The notes under the pieces: generated by a model
Databases searched by the model: none
What the model was told of the DNA's origin: nothing
The model's input: only the letters and a program-made list of their open reading frames with translations
Program-made: the position numbers and the translations under genes
Shown here: positions 46,980 to 57,730 of the stretch, piece by piece
How positions within the stretch are numbered: the first letter of the stretch is position 1
Layout: the number at the start of each line of letters is the position of its first letter
NCBI RefSeq assembly: GCF_030272615.1
Contig: NC_081409.1
Coordinates: 529,476,291 to 529,540,290 of the forward strand
From: Cryptomeria japonica
Lineage: Eukaryota; Streptophyta; Pinopsida; Cupressales; Cupressaceae
Direction of reading: 5' to 3'
DNA: 64,000 nucleotides

Positions 46980-48066
46980 AAACATTTCACAATCAACACC
47001 ACACTTGAAATTGAAACTTTTTACAAAAACCTTGGTCTAAACTTTCAAGTATCCATCCACATTGTAAAATGAAAACTTTGCAAAACAACATTGTCTTTGA
47101 AACATGAACCTGTGTTCTCAAAACAATCATTTCAAATCTCTTGAGACGTCATTTTTCAAGTTCTGATCTTTTAGGTTATTGCATAGTCACAACATCACAC
47201 CTTTTAGGACCTTGAATTCCACCCTTAGATCATACTATTGCATACTTCCTTTAGGTATTATCCTTGCATCACGTCCTTAGGTTCTACTATTAGGTCAAAC
47301 CTTTGTATCCCACCATTAGGTTATACCCTTAGATCATACCCCTAATCTTTGCATAGCCTTACACCATTTTCTTAGGATTAAACAGCTTCATTAGGTTATA
47401 CCTAAATTCTTGTGCATCCCAATCTCCCTTTAGGACATAATCCCACCTCTTGCATACTTCAATCAAAATTCCAAAAAACCAAAAACATTGCTTGCACTTA
47501 GGATTTCTTGTCTTAGGTTTGACATCAACTTTTGATCATCAATCACCCTTATCACTTGAGGTGCATCTTCCTTGAGTTAGGGAACCTATTAGTATCTTTG
47601 AGTTGGTATTTCACTTGGATTTCATCATCTCCTAGCATAGCATGTCCTCTTTTTGACCATTTATCCTTGTTTCTATCCATCATAGCATAAGCCAAACTTC
47701 ACATTGTGAATATTTTCAGACCTAGAGTATCCTTAGTCCTTGCATAAAACATCATTCATCCTCATATGCCATTTAGGATTTAGCTACACATCACTTTCCT
47801 ATCATATAAATTGCATTTTGCATCAATCCTTTAGCACATTCCCATCTCAATCATATCACATGGATTTCATTTTGCATTGATCCTTATCATATTCCAATCT
47901 CACCTTACTATCACATAGTTTTCACCTTAATCTTTGCATTGATCCTTAGTTACATCCTAATCTCACTCATATCATAGAGTTTATCCTTTACACTTTAGGG
48001 TTTGCATCATACCTTGAGTCTCATCCATCGTCATATCCATTAACCTTAGGTCAAAGATCAGAACAA
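46980..48066 (+). repeat. G-poor leader with degenerate tandem repeats
   Basis: The plus strand is strongly depleted in G and built from short recurring pieces. 47160-47420 repeats TTAGGTYATACC and TTAGATCATA. 47815-47990 holds about three to four copies of a 65-70-bp unit around GCATTGATCCTTA and CAATCTCA...ATCACAT. No frame is open. It leads directly to the outer gag ATG at 48073 and is probably its untranslated leader. Confidence 0.6.
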
Positions 48067-48072
48067 TCACTT

Positions 48073-48783
48073 ATGTCTCCTAACTTGAGAATCAAAATGT
48101 TTCAAGATCATATATTTCAAGATGGATACAACACCATTGATTTTGATGAAGAAGAACACATTAGTGTTGTGACTAGTGAAACATGTGATGAAGAAATAAC
48201 TCAGTCTACCATTGAAAATGTGTTTCATGATCATAGATTTACTAAACTTCTTAAAGAGGTGGTTAAACATGATCCACAAACATACTTCAAAGCCCTTGTT
48301 GATGAGGGAATTAAATTCTCAGCTGATTTTGATATATCATTGATCACAATTAAGGACAAACTGAGAGCTAGTGAAGCTAAACCTACAAGGACAAACAATG
48401 AGAAGAGGACAAAAGATCATAGACCTTTCTATTTACAACCAAGATACAAGAGATCTATGAAAACATCGAAACTTATACCTACCAATGATCCTATTTTGAA
48501 TGAATTGACAGCATTAAGACAAGAATTAGACACTCAAGAATAAGAAGAGATTGTCACACAAGTTTTCCATTGAGGACATATGTCCCTATCCTTTTGATCC
48601 AAGTATTCCAATGTCACCTTTTCTTAGTCATTGGGAAATACCAAAACTGGATAAGTATAGAGGAACAAAAGACCCTAAAGATCGCTTGAGAGAATTTTGT
48701 GATGCCACCTTAGAATTTGCAGTGGATGAGACATACCCTACGAGACTATTTTATCACAATCTTGGAGGAAGTGCTATGGAATG
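48073..48783 (+). pseudogene. gag: Outer gypsy gag, 5' part
   Basis: ATG 48073 opens a frame of 156 codons (MSPNLRIKMFQDHIF...) with acidic N-terminal and basic C-terminal halves, ending at 48541-48543. A frameshift leads into FSIEDICPYPFDPSIPMSPF and YRGTKDPKDRLREFC, the start of a plant gypsy gag domain (Retrotrans_gag type). Coding stops abruptly at the chromovirus insertion, after LGGSAME, and resumes at 61700 with WFSRLP. The GAATG (48779-48783) / AAATG (61700-61704) pair is the target duplication. The element is related to the Tat group, judging by its protease lead-in. Confidence 0.8.
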
Positions 48784-49037
48784 TGATGCAGGAGCATCCC
48801 CAGTTCATAGAAATCTTGCATCAACTAAAAACATTTTCCTTTATGTTTTTGTTTCTATTTGCAGTTTCAACATTTCTTTCTGTGTGTCCCAGTTTTGGCT
48901 CACCGGATCCTGTGGAGTTTGATTCTACTTGAATACTTGATCATCTTTCTTATTTCCAGACTGCATCGCATTTGGATCATTTTCTGACAAGTTATCGCTA
49001 TCGATTTCCTTGATAGCTTCTTGTTACTGGTTGACAA

Positions 49038-49825
49038 TGTTAGGATTCTGAAAGATACTAAGAGGGGGGGGTGAATCAGTATCTAACTAGTTGATAAATT
49101 TACTTGAATTAAAACATCTAAAGCATATCAATACTGTGTACTGGTAAACCAAAAATAATGCAGTAAACAATAACAACAACAACCACATGAAAAGCACACC
49201 ATAACACAGTAGTTAATGACGAAACCCAGTGTGGGAAAAACCTCGGTGGGATTTGTGACCCACAATATTCACTTACTAGCTAATAAGGGAATATTATTGT
49301 TTTACAAGAGGGGCCTGCACATGCAAAAAGGCCAAGTGCCTAGAGTTCACTGCTCAATTACAAAGGAAGTCACACTGACTTAAAAAATTGGATTATACAA
49401 ATCCAATGTCTTGTACTGCTTCAAATTAGCATCTGCTATGCCAGATCTAGTACCGGTTTTAGCTCTATTTTATACATAAACCTTTAACCTATAATTCGCA
49501 TATTAGGTCTGCATAATTTCACCTATTACCTTATTCCTAAATGTTCTACAATGATCTCATACATATATGAGTCATATTACAACTTTCCATGTCGGCTTAC
49601 AATGATTTTACAATTAATTACAAAATATATTATCAACAAAATTCCTATCGGCTAGAGTGTTGGTATCCATCCTTTCACTATCAGTGATCTATGTGCCGAT
49701 GTAGAGTTTGTCGTTGCCGGTGCCAATATATTTGTTTTCCTGGTATCATATGATTGCAAGGTTGTCATCAATGACAAAACCTTCAATCACCTACAATTTC
49801 TCACTGGAGTGTGCATTTGCCAACA
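49038..49825 (-). repeat. 3' LTR of the non-autonomous Sirevirus-like element
   Basis: 788 bp. The plus strand begins TGTTAGGATTCTG and ends TTTGCCAACA. It closely matches 54908-55678 and is related to the solo LTRs at 3023-3811 and 20559-21327. Confidence 0.93.
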
Positions 49826-49987
49826 ATCTCCCCCTTTGGCATTGATGGCAACACTCATGAGAAAAATCAAAAAATGATATCCAAAAATCGTCTGCCAAAA
49901 ATGTCTTACCAAAACTGTATGCTCAAAACTGTGTGCTCCCCCTGAGCAGATGAACCATTTTTCTCATTCATCTACTCCCCCTTTGAC
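49826..49987 (-). other. Polypurine tract cluster of the non-autonomous element
   Basis: On the minus strand AAAGGGGGAGAT abuts the LTR (49826-49837), with further G-runs at 49934-49945 and 49974-49985, the last preceded by GATGTCAAAG. The abutting tract is identical to the one of copia-1 at 11545-11556. Confidence 0.85.
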
Positions 49988-50089
49988 ATCAATGACAAAG
50001 TTTGTCATTCGCTGTCAGTGGAGTCTTGCATGAATTCTTGTAACCAGTGGGTTACAATCTGAAAAATGTCTGTCAAAACTAGATTTATT

Positions 50090-53000
50090 CTATTGCTGAA
50101 TGTTTTGCAGTCTTTTATGGCTTCTTGATTCGACTGCATTGTATCGCATTTTCTCTTTCGGTGTCTTTAGTTCAGGAACCAGACCCTCAGATATTTCTTT
50201 TCTCAAAGAAATAAGATACTCTAGTCTTGGACCAAGTCTGCATTGTAAGTCCTTTGCTTTGTCCTTTATTCTTTGTTTTTCATTTTCTAGTTTCTTGATT
50301 TTCTCTTCCTGCTCTGCAATTTTCTTCTCTAATTCCAAAAATGAGTCTGATGTTCCAATTAGATTATCAACAATATTATTAATTTTATCTTGTGCTTTTC
50401 TGATTTCTTTGTCAAGATCCTCTGTTAATACATCCATTTTGCAAGTGTCCCTGTACAATTTCTTGAAGTCAAGAATGTTTTCACTGAGTTCCGGTAAAAG
50501 AGGATCCATTTCCTCTTTGTTCTTATTCGCAATTTCCATAAAGAATTTTGCTTTCTCTTTTATCATTCTTTCCTTAAATGTATCCTCATTTATTTTGCCC
50601 AATGTTATTAGGTTGTTGGTTATATACTTAGACAATGTGTCTAATTGGCTCAAAGAATCTTTATTTTCAACACTGCACTTTGGTGCTATCATCTTCAAAA
50701 TTGGTAAAGTGTCATCTATAGCCTTATAGGCTTGTGCATTGCACTCTGTTATTTTCTTTATTGAATCTAATAAGACCTCAGCTACATTAGTAGGTTTGAA
50801 TTCTATCATGGTTGTACCAGATGTTTGTCCAATAGTTTTTACAATCTGTAATCCGTCGGTTGTAGTTGTAGCTTTGCTTTCCTCTTTCTCTAGAGGATCT
50901 GTTTGGGTTTGCATTTCTACAAAAAAAAAATTAGGCTTTTCATTTTGGGTTGGTGGTACTATCTCTATCGGTACCTGTGAAGGAGCATGTTGCTCTACCT
51001 ATTTCTCTGTGTTGTCCACTACCATTTTTTCCTCTGTGCAGCCTGTTGCCGATGACTCGGTTGATTTTCCAGCTTCAGTAGGTTCTGGTGGCTTAGTGGA
51101 TGCATTAGTATGCACATCTGTGGTTTTTGCCTTTCCAGTGTCCGGGGGTTAACTTGATCCTTCAGTTTGTTTTAGTTCCCCAATTTAAATGTTTTCTACT
51201 GCAATATTTCCTGCCAGTGGCTCTGTTACCACATCTGATTTGTCAGTAGATTCCTTATCCACCATAATATTGACTTCCTGAGTGTTAATTTTCACTGTAT
51301 ATAACACCTCAGAATCAGGATTTGTATCCTCATGTGGTGTGTCCATACTCTCAGTTGCCGGTTGAATGTTAATAGTGTCTACCGGTGGAGTATCTAGAGG
51401 CGATGGGGGTAAGTTATTTGTTATCTTTATACTGGGAGGTCCACCTACCTTACCTTTTCCTTTGTCCATGTCCTTTTGATATACCTTGATGGTTTTAGGT
51501 TTTTGATACTCTTCCTATTTCTCTTTTTCTACCAGAAATATGTCCCATGCATCTATTGTTTCCTCTGTTACCTAATTCACTCTTCCTGCCATCAGTGCTA
51601 CATGTCGGTGAGCAGTTGAGAATACTGACCGGTTAGCCTCAGAGATTAATTGATCTATCTCATCAGGTGAATTAACAAGGTGCACTGCAAGTAGTTTTTC
51701 AATCTTTATTTTCTTATCTAGCTCAACAATAGCTACTCTTCTAGCTTCTAGTCTATTATATAGATCTGCTGGTATATCATCAACAACTTGCATCAAAAAT
51801 TTATTGAAAATATCTAAGTGTAAGATTACACTGTTCTCTACTTTCTCTTTGTCATCAGCGGATAGTGTGTCATATAATTTGTTGATGTTCTTCAACTTTC
51901 AATCCTCTGTAATTTCACTAAGAAGTTTATCAATGGGTGCAATAGTTTGTTGTGTCTTCTTCTTAGGAGTCATCTTCTTTTTCTTTGGAGTTAATTTCTT
52001 TATTGGTGGCCTCACTGCTTGTTGCTTTTGTCTTGTCCTCTTTGGTGTAGGAGAAGGTGCCGGTGAAGGTTTTCTTTTCCTTTCAACTCTCCTAAATACA
52101 ACAGGTATGTCACTTTATGAAGAAGTTCCAACCGGTGAAAGGTGAGTTTCCGATTCAAGTGCTTCCAACTCACTTTCAGTTATACCGGTTTGTTTTAGCA
52201 CATCTTCTTTAATAGCTTTTGCCTACCGGGTTCCTTTTCTAACAGTTGCCTCAACCTTATTAACTCTTTTCCTTGATTTAATTTGGCTTTATATAGTTTC
52301 AACATTACTAGATACTTTTTCTTTTGGTTCCTTAGGAGCTTCCAGGAGTACTTTTGCATAAGTTTCTATTATGTTTTCATCAGTCTCATACCCCATTTTA
52401 GTTACCCAGATGGTTGTAGGAATAACTGCCTCCATCCAAATTTCATCTTTCTTTATTAAAAAATAGATTTCCTTTTGGTACTTATCCACAATAGCTTGTG
52501 ATAGCCTTACTCTTGTTTTCATTCAAGCCTTTAGTGCTTGAAAGTGCTCATTTATGGTTTTCTCCCTGTTCTCTCCCATATTGTTCAAAAATTCTGATAG
52601 TTGTTTTCCTACCGATATATCAAATCCAAAATATTTAGCACCAATACTGGGTACTTGTTTGGTTATGTATAGCATCAAACAAACAAGTAGGTTTCTAAAT
52701 CTGAATGTTCCTTTCTTTTCTCTTTTGATCTTTCCTAGATTGTCTATTGGCTCATCTTTAAGCCATTCACATATGTCTATCCTTGTATTATCATTTACCA
52801 TATCATAGGCACTCTTAATACATAGGCTAGAAACTAAGTTTAACCTATTTGCATGTGTAGCCTTGTAACCTAAGATCATACTGATAAACTTGATATTTGT
52901 ATCATTTACATCATTTACCCTTAGTGATCTTTTATCGAATGTTGCACCGGTTAGGTTTGTCACTAAGTCATTTGAGACCTTCTTAGTTTTGCCAGGTCTG

Positions 53001-53443
53001 TTTCCGGTGGAAGGTAACCTTGTTATTGCCCTTACCGCTTCTTTTGTGATCTTGTGAATAGAGTCTAACCAGAAAAATTCACCATGTACTCTGCTTAACA
53101 CAATCCTTATGATATCCTTGGGGAAATCCGGGATACTATGTATTTCAGTGAAACCTAGGGTTTCTACTATCTTGTTTTCAGGTTTGACATTTCCGGATTC
53201 ATCATAGATTATAGTCTCATACATATTCTTAATTTCATCATCACCTAGTTCATCAATATGACAATGTATATACATTCTAGGGTCTTCATCATATACTACT
53301 CCTTTAGGGATTTGGGAGAATGCACCTATGCTATCATCTTTCTTAGCGATTTCGGGAACTAGCTGAAAAATGGGTCTAGGTCGCTTAACAACTTCAACAA
53401 TAGTAGGGTTTGCAATAAATTTAGTTGTGGATGAAGATGCCAT
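50090..53443 (-). pseudogene. Long unrecognised ORF of the non-autonomous element, about 1,118 codons
   Basis: One frame runs from ATG 53443 to a stop at 50090-50092 with no frameshift, broken only by about ten stop codons. The first 306 codons are open (MASSSTTKFIANPTIVEVVK...) and look globular, with FFWLDSIHKITKEAVRAITR near residue 125 and FRFRNLLVCLMLYITKQVP near residue 257. By eye this resembles weakly the 'putative plant transposon protein' domain of some plant retroelements. Residues about 450-500 are very basic (PKRTRQKQQ, TPKKKKMTPKKK). A Thr/Pro/Glu-rich stretch follows (near 660-780), then a long helical part with a coiled coil (near 1034-1070). There are no protease, RT or integrase motifs. 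Function unknown. Confidence 0.7.
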
Positions 53444-53747
53444 AGCTATAAATACCTCAATCTGCCTTAAGGATGAATGCTTTGATGGATTGCTTCACTT
53501 CTTTTCTTGGAGTATCTTCGCTTAAGAATTTTCACACTCTCAAAGATTTGAATGCTCGGTGGATGAAAAAAGAGCCAAAACACTTGCTTTATAATGTTAT
53601 TTTCACCAACTACCACATTTAATGCTTGCCGGTTAAGTCACAACTTAAGTCATCTTCCGGTATAGAAGTAATTTCAACTTCTCACCATCAACCGAGGGAA
53701 TAATAGCATGTTTTTCATTTGTTGCTAAACCCCCAAAATAATTTTCT
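53444..53747 (-). promoter_or_regulatory. Spacer with a TATA-like box upstream of the long ORF
   Basis: On the minus strand TATAAAGC (53586-53593) lies about 145 bp before the ATG at 53443. No frame crosses this 300-bp spacer between the gag-like frame and the long ORF. The layout suggests an internal promoter and a separate transcript, but a spliced or bicistronic transcript from the LTR is equally possible. Confidence 0.4.
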
Positions 53748-54893
53748 TCATTTTGATGAGCAGTCTCCTGCCGGTGGAGGTGTAATCATATCAACATTCT
53801 GATTTGACTTTCTGATCCATTGTTTTGAAAATTCTCGCTTTTCCTCTTCAACTTTTTCTTTACCTTTCAAACTAGGACCTTTGTTATTTGCCGGTGATGC
53901 CTTACTTCTGCAAAATTTAGCAATATGTTTGATCTTGTTAGAGGCATAAGAAGTCACATTGTTCTTTTGAATAGCTTTCCCATATCCTATGCAGGTATGT
54001 GTTCTGCATTGATTAGATAAGTGCCCAAATGTTCCACAAACATAACATCTCACATTCAATCTGCAATTTTCTGAATCATGACCAACTTTGTTGCATTTAG
54101 AACATTGACCAGTGGCTATATTAGTGTTCTGATAATTTCTAGATCTACACTAATTTTCTCTATGACCATACTTGTTACAGTTAAAGTATTTGCCATTAAA
54201 TTTGTAAGCAGTAGGTTGTCTTACCAGTTTGCTATGATCATGATTGTTTGTAGTACCAGAGCTTTCACCAGCTTCAAAGCCAAGCCCATTTGTATCACCA
54301 TTAGGTTTCTAATTCTTTAGCATGTCACCAAGTTCTTCTGAACTTTTCTTGAATTTTTCTTTGTGATGATTTGCAGCAGTTCGTTCACTTTCCAAGATTC
54401 CTTTATGTCTTATGAGTTTAGTTCTATCATTTTGTGTGTGCATTAGATCTGTCTTCAACATATCATTTTCATGAATAAGTCTTGTGTTCTCATTTCCAGC
54501 ATGCTTTAGTCTTTTGGCCAAGTCTTCTTCATTCTTCTTCCTATCTTCAATTTCTTTACAAAATCTCATAGTCATATTCTGCATCTCATTCTATGTTATA
54601 CTAATCTCTTGTCTTAGCTTGTTTACCAGATCATTAAGAGTTTCTTTTTCATCATTCTCATTCTGCATCTTTTCACAAAGTTCTCTTCTCTTATTTCTTG
54701 TAATGGTAAGATTTTCTTGAAGCACTTGAATGATATCCTGAGCAGCCTTTAGATCATCTTCAAGTTTGATATTCTTCACCTTTTCTGCATCATAGTTTGA
54801 AAGAGATTTTTTCAATTGTTCTCTCAAGTTTTCCATCTCTATCGGTGACAAGATCTTCCTCAAGTTGTTAGGCTTCTGAAAATAGAGGACCAA
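53748..54893 (-). pseudogene. Gag-like frame: coiled coil and CCHC zinc knuckles
   Basis: One frame from 54893 to 53748 (about 382 codons) is interrupted by three stops (near 54590, 54310 and 54150) and has no frameshift. The first half is a long coiled coil (MENLREQLKKSLSNYD, IQVLQENLTITRNK, MLKTDLMHTQNDRTKL). The second half has CCHC knuckles: intact ones CSKCNKVGHDSENC (near 54100) and CYVCGTFGHLSNQC (near 54040), a third before them with the first cysteine changed and a stop inside, and a degenerate fourth. It lacks the usual copia capsid region, so it may be an N-terminally altered gag. It probably binds element RNA. It starts 12 bases from the primer site. Confidence 0.75.
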
Positions 54894-54905
54894 GCTCTGA
54901 TACCA
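54894..54905 (-). other. Primer-binding site of the non-autonomous element
   Basis: The minus strand reads TGGTATCAGAGC two bases after the 5' LTR. It is the same methionine-tRNA-type site as in copia-2. Confidence 0.9.
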
Positions 54906-54907
54906 AT

Positions 54908-55678
54908 TGTTAGGATTCCCAAAGATACTGAGAGGGGGGGTGAATCAGTATCTAACCGGTTGATAAATTTACTTGAATTAAAACATGTAAAGCATATCAA
55001 TACTCTGTACCGGTAAACCAAAAATAATGTAGTAAACAAGAATAACAACAACCACATGAAAAACACACCATAACACAGTAGTTTTACAAGGAAACCCAGT
55101 GTGGGAAAAACCTCGATGAGATTTGTGACCGACAATATTCACTTACTGGTCAATAAGGGAATATTACTATTTTACAAGAGGGGCCTGCACATGCAAGAAG
55201 GCCAAGTGGCTAGAGCTCACTACTCAATTACAAAGGAAGTCACCCTGACTTACAAAATTGGATTATACAAATCCAATGTCTTGTACTACTTCAAATTAGC
55301 ATCTGCTATGCTAGATCCAGTACCGGTTTTAGCTCTACTTCATACATAAACCCTTAACCTATAATTCGCATATTAGGTCTACATTATTCCTAAATGTTCT
55401 ATAATGATCTCATACATATATGAGTCATATTACAACTCGCCATGTCAGCTTACAATAATTTTACAATTAATTACAAAATATATTATCAACAAAATTCCTG
55501 TCGGCCAGAGTGTCGGTATCCATCCTTCCACTACTGGTGTTCTGTGTGCCAGTGTAGAGTTTGTCATTGTCGGTGCCAGTATATTTGTTTTGTCAGTATC
55601 ATATAATTGCAAGGTTGCCATCAATCACAAAACCTTCAATCACCTACAATTTCTCATTGGAGTGTGCATTTTCCAACA
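54908..55678 (-). repeat. 5' LTR of the non-autonomous Sirevirus-like element
   Basis: 771 bp. The plus strand begins TGTTAGGATTCCC and ends TTTTCCAACA. It is highly similar to 49038-49825, with one short deletion near 55385 accounting for most of the length difference. Confidence 0.93.
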
Positions 55679-56235
55679 GATAGTTCTTGTTACTAGTTGC
55701 CTGGACCTATTTTTGGTGATCTACCGGAACCCCTTCTGAAGCTTATGGAGCCTTGGGCATTGATTTCGATGTTTCTTGGCATGTGGCTGAACTTTTTCCG
55801 TGATCTACACTTCTTGCTTTGTATTTTTTGAAAGAATCTCTTGGTGGAAGCCAACCTTGTTGGTTTTACACGTTAGGTCTTGTTCTTCAGGTTTTGGTCC
55901 CTTTTTGGGCCGATCGAATCCCCTTAGATTGTATAAATCATTGTAATTTAGCATTAGAATGTATCAAAGGTGGAAGATAGAACATAGAAGATAGATCTAT
56001 AGTTTTGAGGTCCCCATTGTGACCTATTATGTATTTTGAGCATGTTCTACTAGGACTGTGAGCCAGTTATGCTGTAACCCAGTTGTTACCAGTTGGTTGT
56101 AATCAGTTTTCATGTTATAATTCAATCTGTTCTGCATTGCCTCCATCATATCTTTGTATTTTCATTGTGTTTACTCTTGCTGACCAGTTTAGATTGATCT
56201 ATCTGAGGTCCCTCCTAACCAGTGATTGCTTCAAG

Positions 56236-56247
56236 TGGTATCAAAGC
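56236..56247 (+). other. Chromovirus primer-binding site
   Basis: TGGTATCAAAGC follows the 5' LTR end (GCTTCA at 56228-56233) by two bases. It is one base from the common methionine-tRNA-type site. Confidence 0.85.
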
Positions 56248-56341
56248 AAGTTTTCATTATGGAGGTTGCATGTCCTGATATTTTGTTGTAGGGTGGTGGA
56301 CTGTGGATCCGACTTGTAGCTACAAAGGACTAGTGTAAATG

Positions 56342-57730
56342 ATGGCACGAAGAGGAACTAGGAATGGTGGAGTGCATGGGAATGTAGACCCTATTGTGAT
56401 GGAAATGTTACGAGGGATAGCATCCCAGTTGGAAGCCATGGAGACAACCTAGAGAAGAGGCCGACATATTGAAAATGTAAGTGAAGATTAAGGAGAAGAA
56501 GCCCCAGTAGAACAAGTAAACTCACCAGCGGTTGATCCAGATGAGGAAAGGTTTTTGAGGGTTTTGAGTAGGGTGAATACTAAACCTCATTTTACCCCAT
56601 CGGGATATGATGGGAAGTTGGATTCGGATGAATTGATGGATTGGATCTCAGAGATGGAGAAATACTTTGATTTTGAAAACATTGTAGAAGAAAGGAAGGT
56701 GAAATATGCCTGTACCCAGTTGAAAGGTCATGTATCTCTTTGGTTGGAAAATTTGCAAGCTGATAGACAAAGAAGAGGTAAAGAGAAGATTAAGACATGG
56801 GATTGGATGAATACTAAGTTGAAGTCAAAATTTATGCCAGCTAATTATCAAGTGATTCTGTTCTAGACGTTGCAAAATTTGAGACAGAAGGAATCTAGTG
56901 TGAATGAATACACCGAAGCATTTTACAAGTTGAATATCAGATCCGGACATGTTGATGATGAATTTGAACAAGTTGCAAGATATTTGAATGGATTGCGGGT
57001 GACTATACAAGATTAACTTAGTTTGATAAAATTAGAGAGTGTTGAAGAGGCTTACTAGTATGCGCTAAAGGCAAAAGAGAAGATAGCGAAAAGACATGAG
57101 TAGAGGCAGAGAGGTAGAGGTGGAAGGTTTACCGGAGGAATATTTCAAGGAGGAAGAGGATATACTGGAGGTAGAGGAACCTGTACAGATCAAAACAAGG
57201 AAAAGAAAGTAAGCAAAGAATGTAATACATACCAGAAAGATGATAGAAATTTCTATCGGAGAAGAGAACCAGATGCTACCAGAATGAGAATTTTGGAAGA
57301 CCGGACAAGAGAATATTTAGAGGAGATTTCTTTAAGTGTGAAGGAGAAGGACATCGTTCTTGAGTGTAAGAAGACAAATAATACTGGAAGAGAAGCAGTG
57401 GTGGAAGAAAACCCCATCGGATCAAACAATATACCGAAAGATGGAGAACTATTGATGATGAGGAGAGCTTTGTGTCATATCGGGAGAGATGAAGTGCCCT
57501 TGTAGAGGAAGAATTTGTTCAAGACCAGATGCAAGGTATCCGTTAAGTGTTGTAAAGTTGTTATTGATAGTGGTAGTTTAGATAATCTTGTTTCAGAAGA
57601 GATGGCGAATAAGTTGAAATTGTAGTGATTGAAACACCCTAAACCTTATCAGATGGCATGGATTTAGGATGAACATAAGTTGTTAGTAAGTGAGCAATGT
57701 TTGGTGAAATTAAAATCAGGAATTATCATG
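56342..57730 (+). pseudogene. gag: Chromovirus gag and protease, broken
   Basis: ATG 56342 starts MARRGTRNGGVHGN. The capsid region follows in the same frame (FTPSGYDGKLDSDELMDWIS near 56590, QLKGHVSLWLENLQ near 56720, YTEAFYKLNIRSG near 56910), then an Arg/Gly-rich segment (RQRGRGGRFTGG near 57100). The protease site VVIDSGSLDNLVS lies near 57560-57600. I see no intact zinc knuckle; only C..Y..D remains near 57230. Stops occur near 56451, 56490, 56865, 57015, 57056, 57103 and 57503, and again after the protease site. A shift near 57730 leads into the pol frame. Confidence 0.85.

Larger units (their letters stand above)
49038..55678 (-). mobile_element. Non-autonomous Sirevirus-like LTR element with two unrecognised or gag-like frames
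   Basis: LTRs of 788 bp (49038-49825) and 771 bp (54908-55678), a TGGTATCAGAGC primer site (54894-54905) and GGGGGAG polypurine tracts (49826-49837 and beyond) define a complete minus-strand element. It encodes a gag-like coiled-coil/zinc-knuckle frame and a long unrecognised frame, but no protease, integrase or RT. The flanks GACAA (49033-49037) and GATAG (55679-55683) are each one base from GACAG, which is what the uninterrupted chromovirus 3' LTR has at 61144-61148. Insertion into the chromovirus 5' LTR is therefore certain. Confidence 0.93.

Noticed and set aside
50100-51152. Plus-strand open frames of 209 and 137 codons with membrane-like composition
   Set aside because: They are the antisense of the long ORF of the non-autonomous element; lysine- and glutamate-rich helices read as Ser/Phe/Leu-rich on the other strand.
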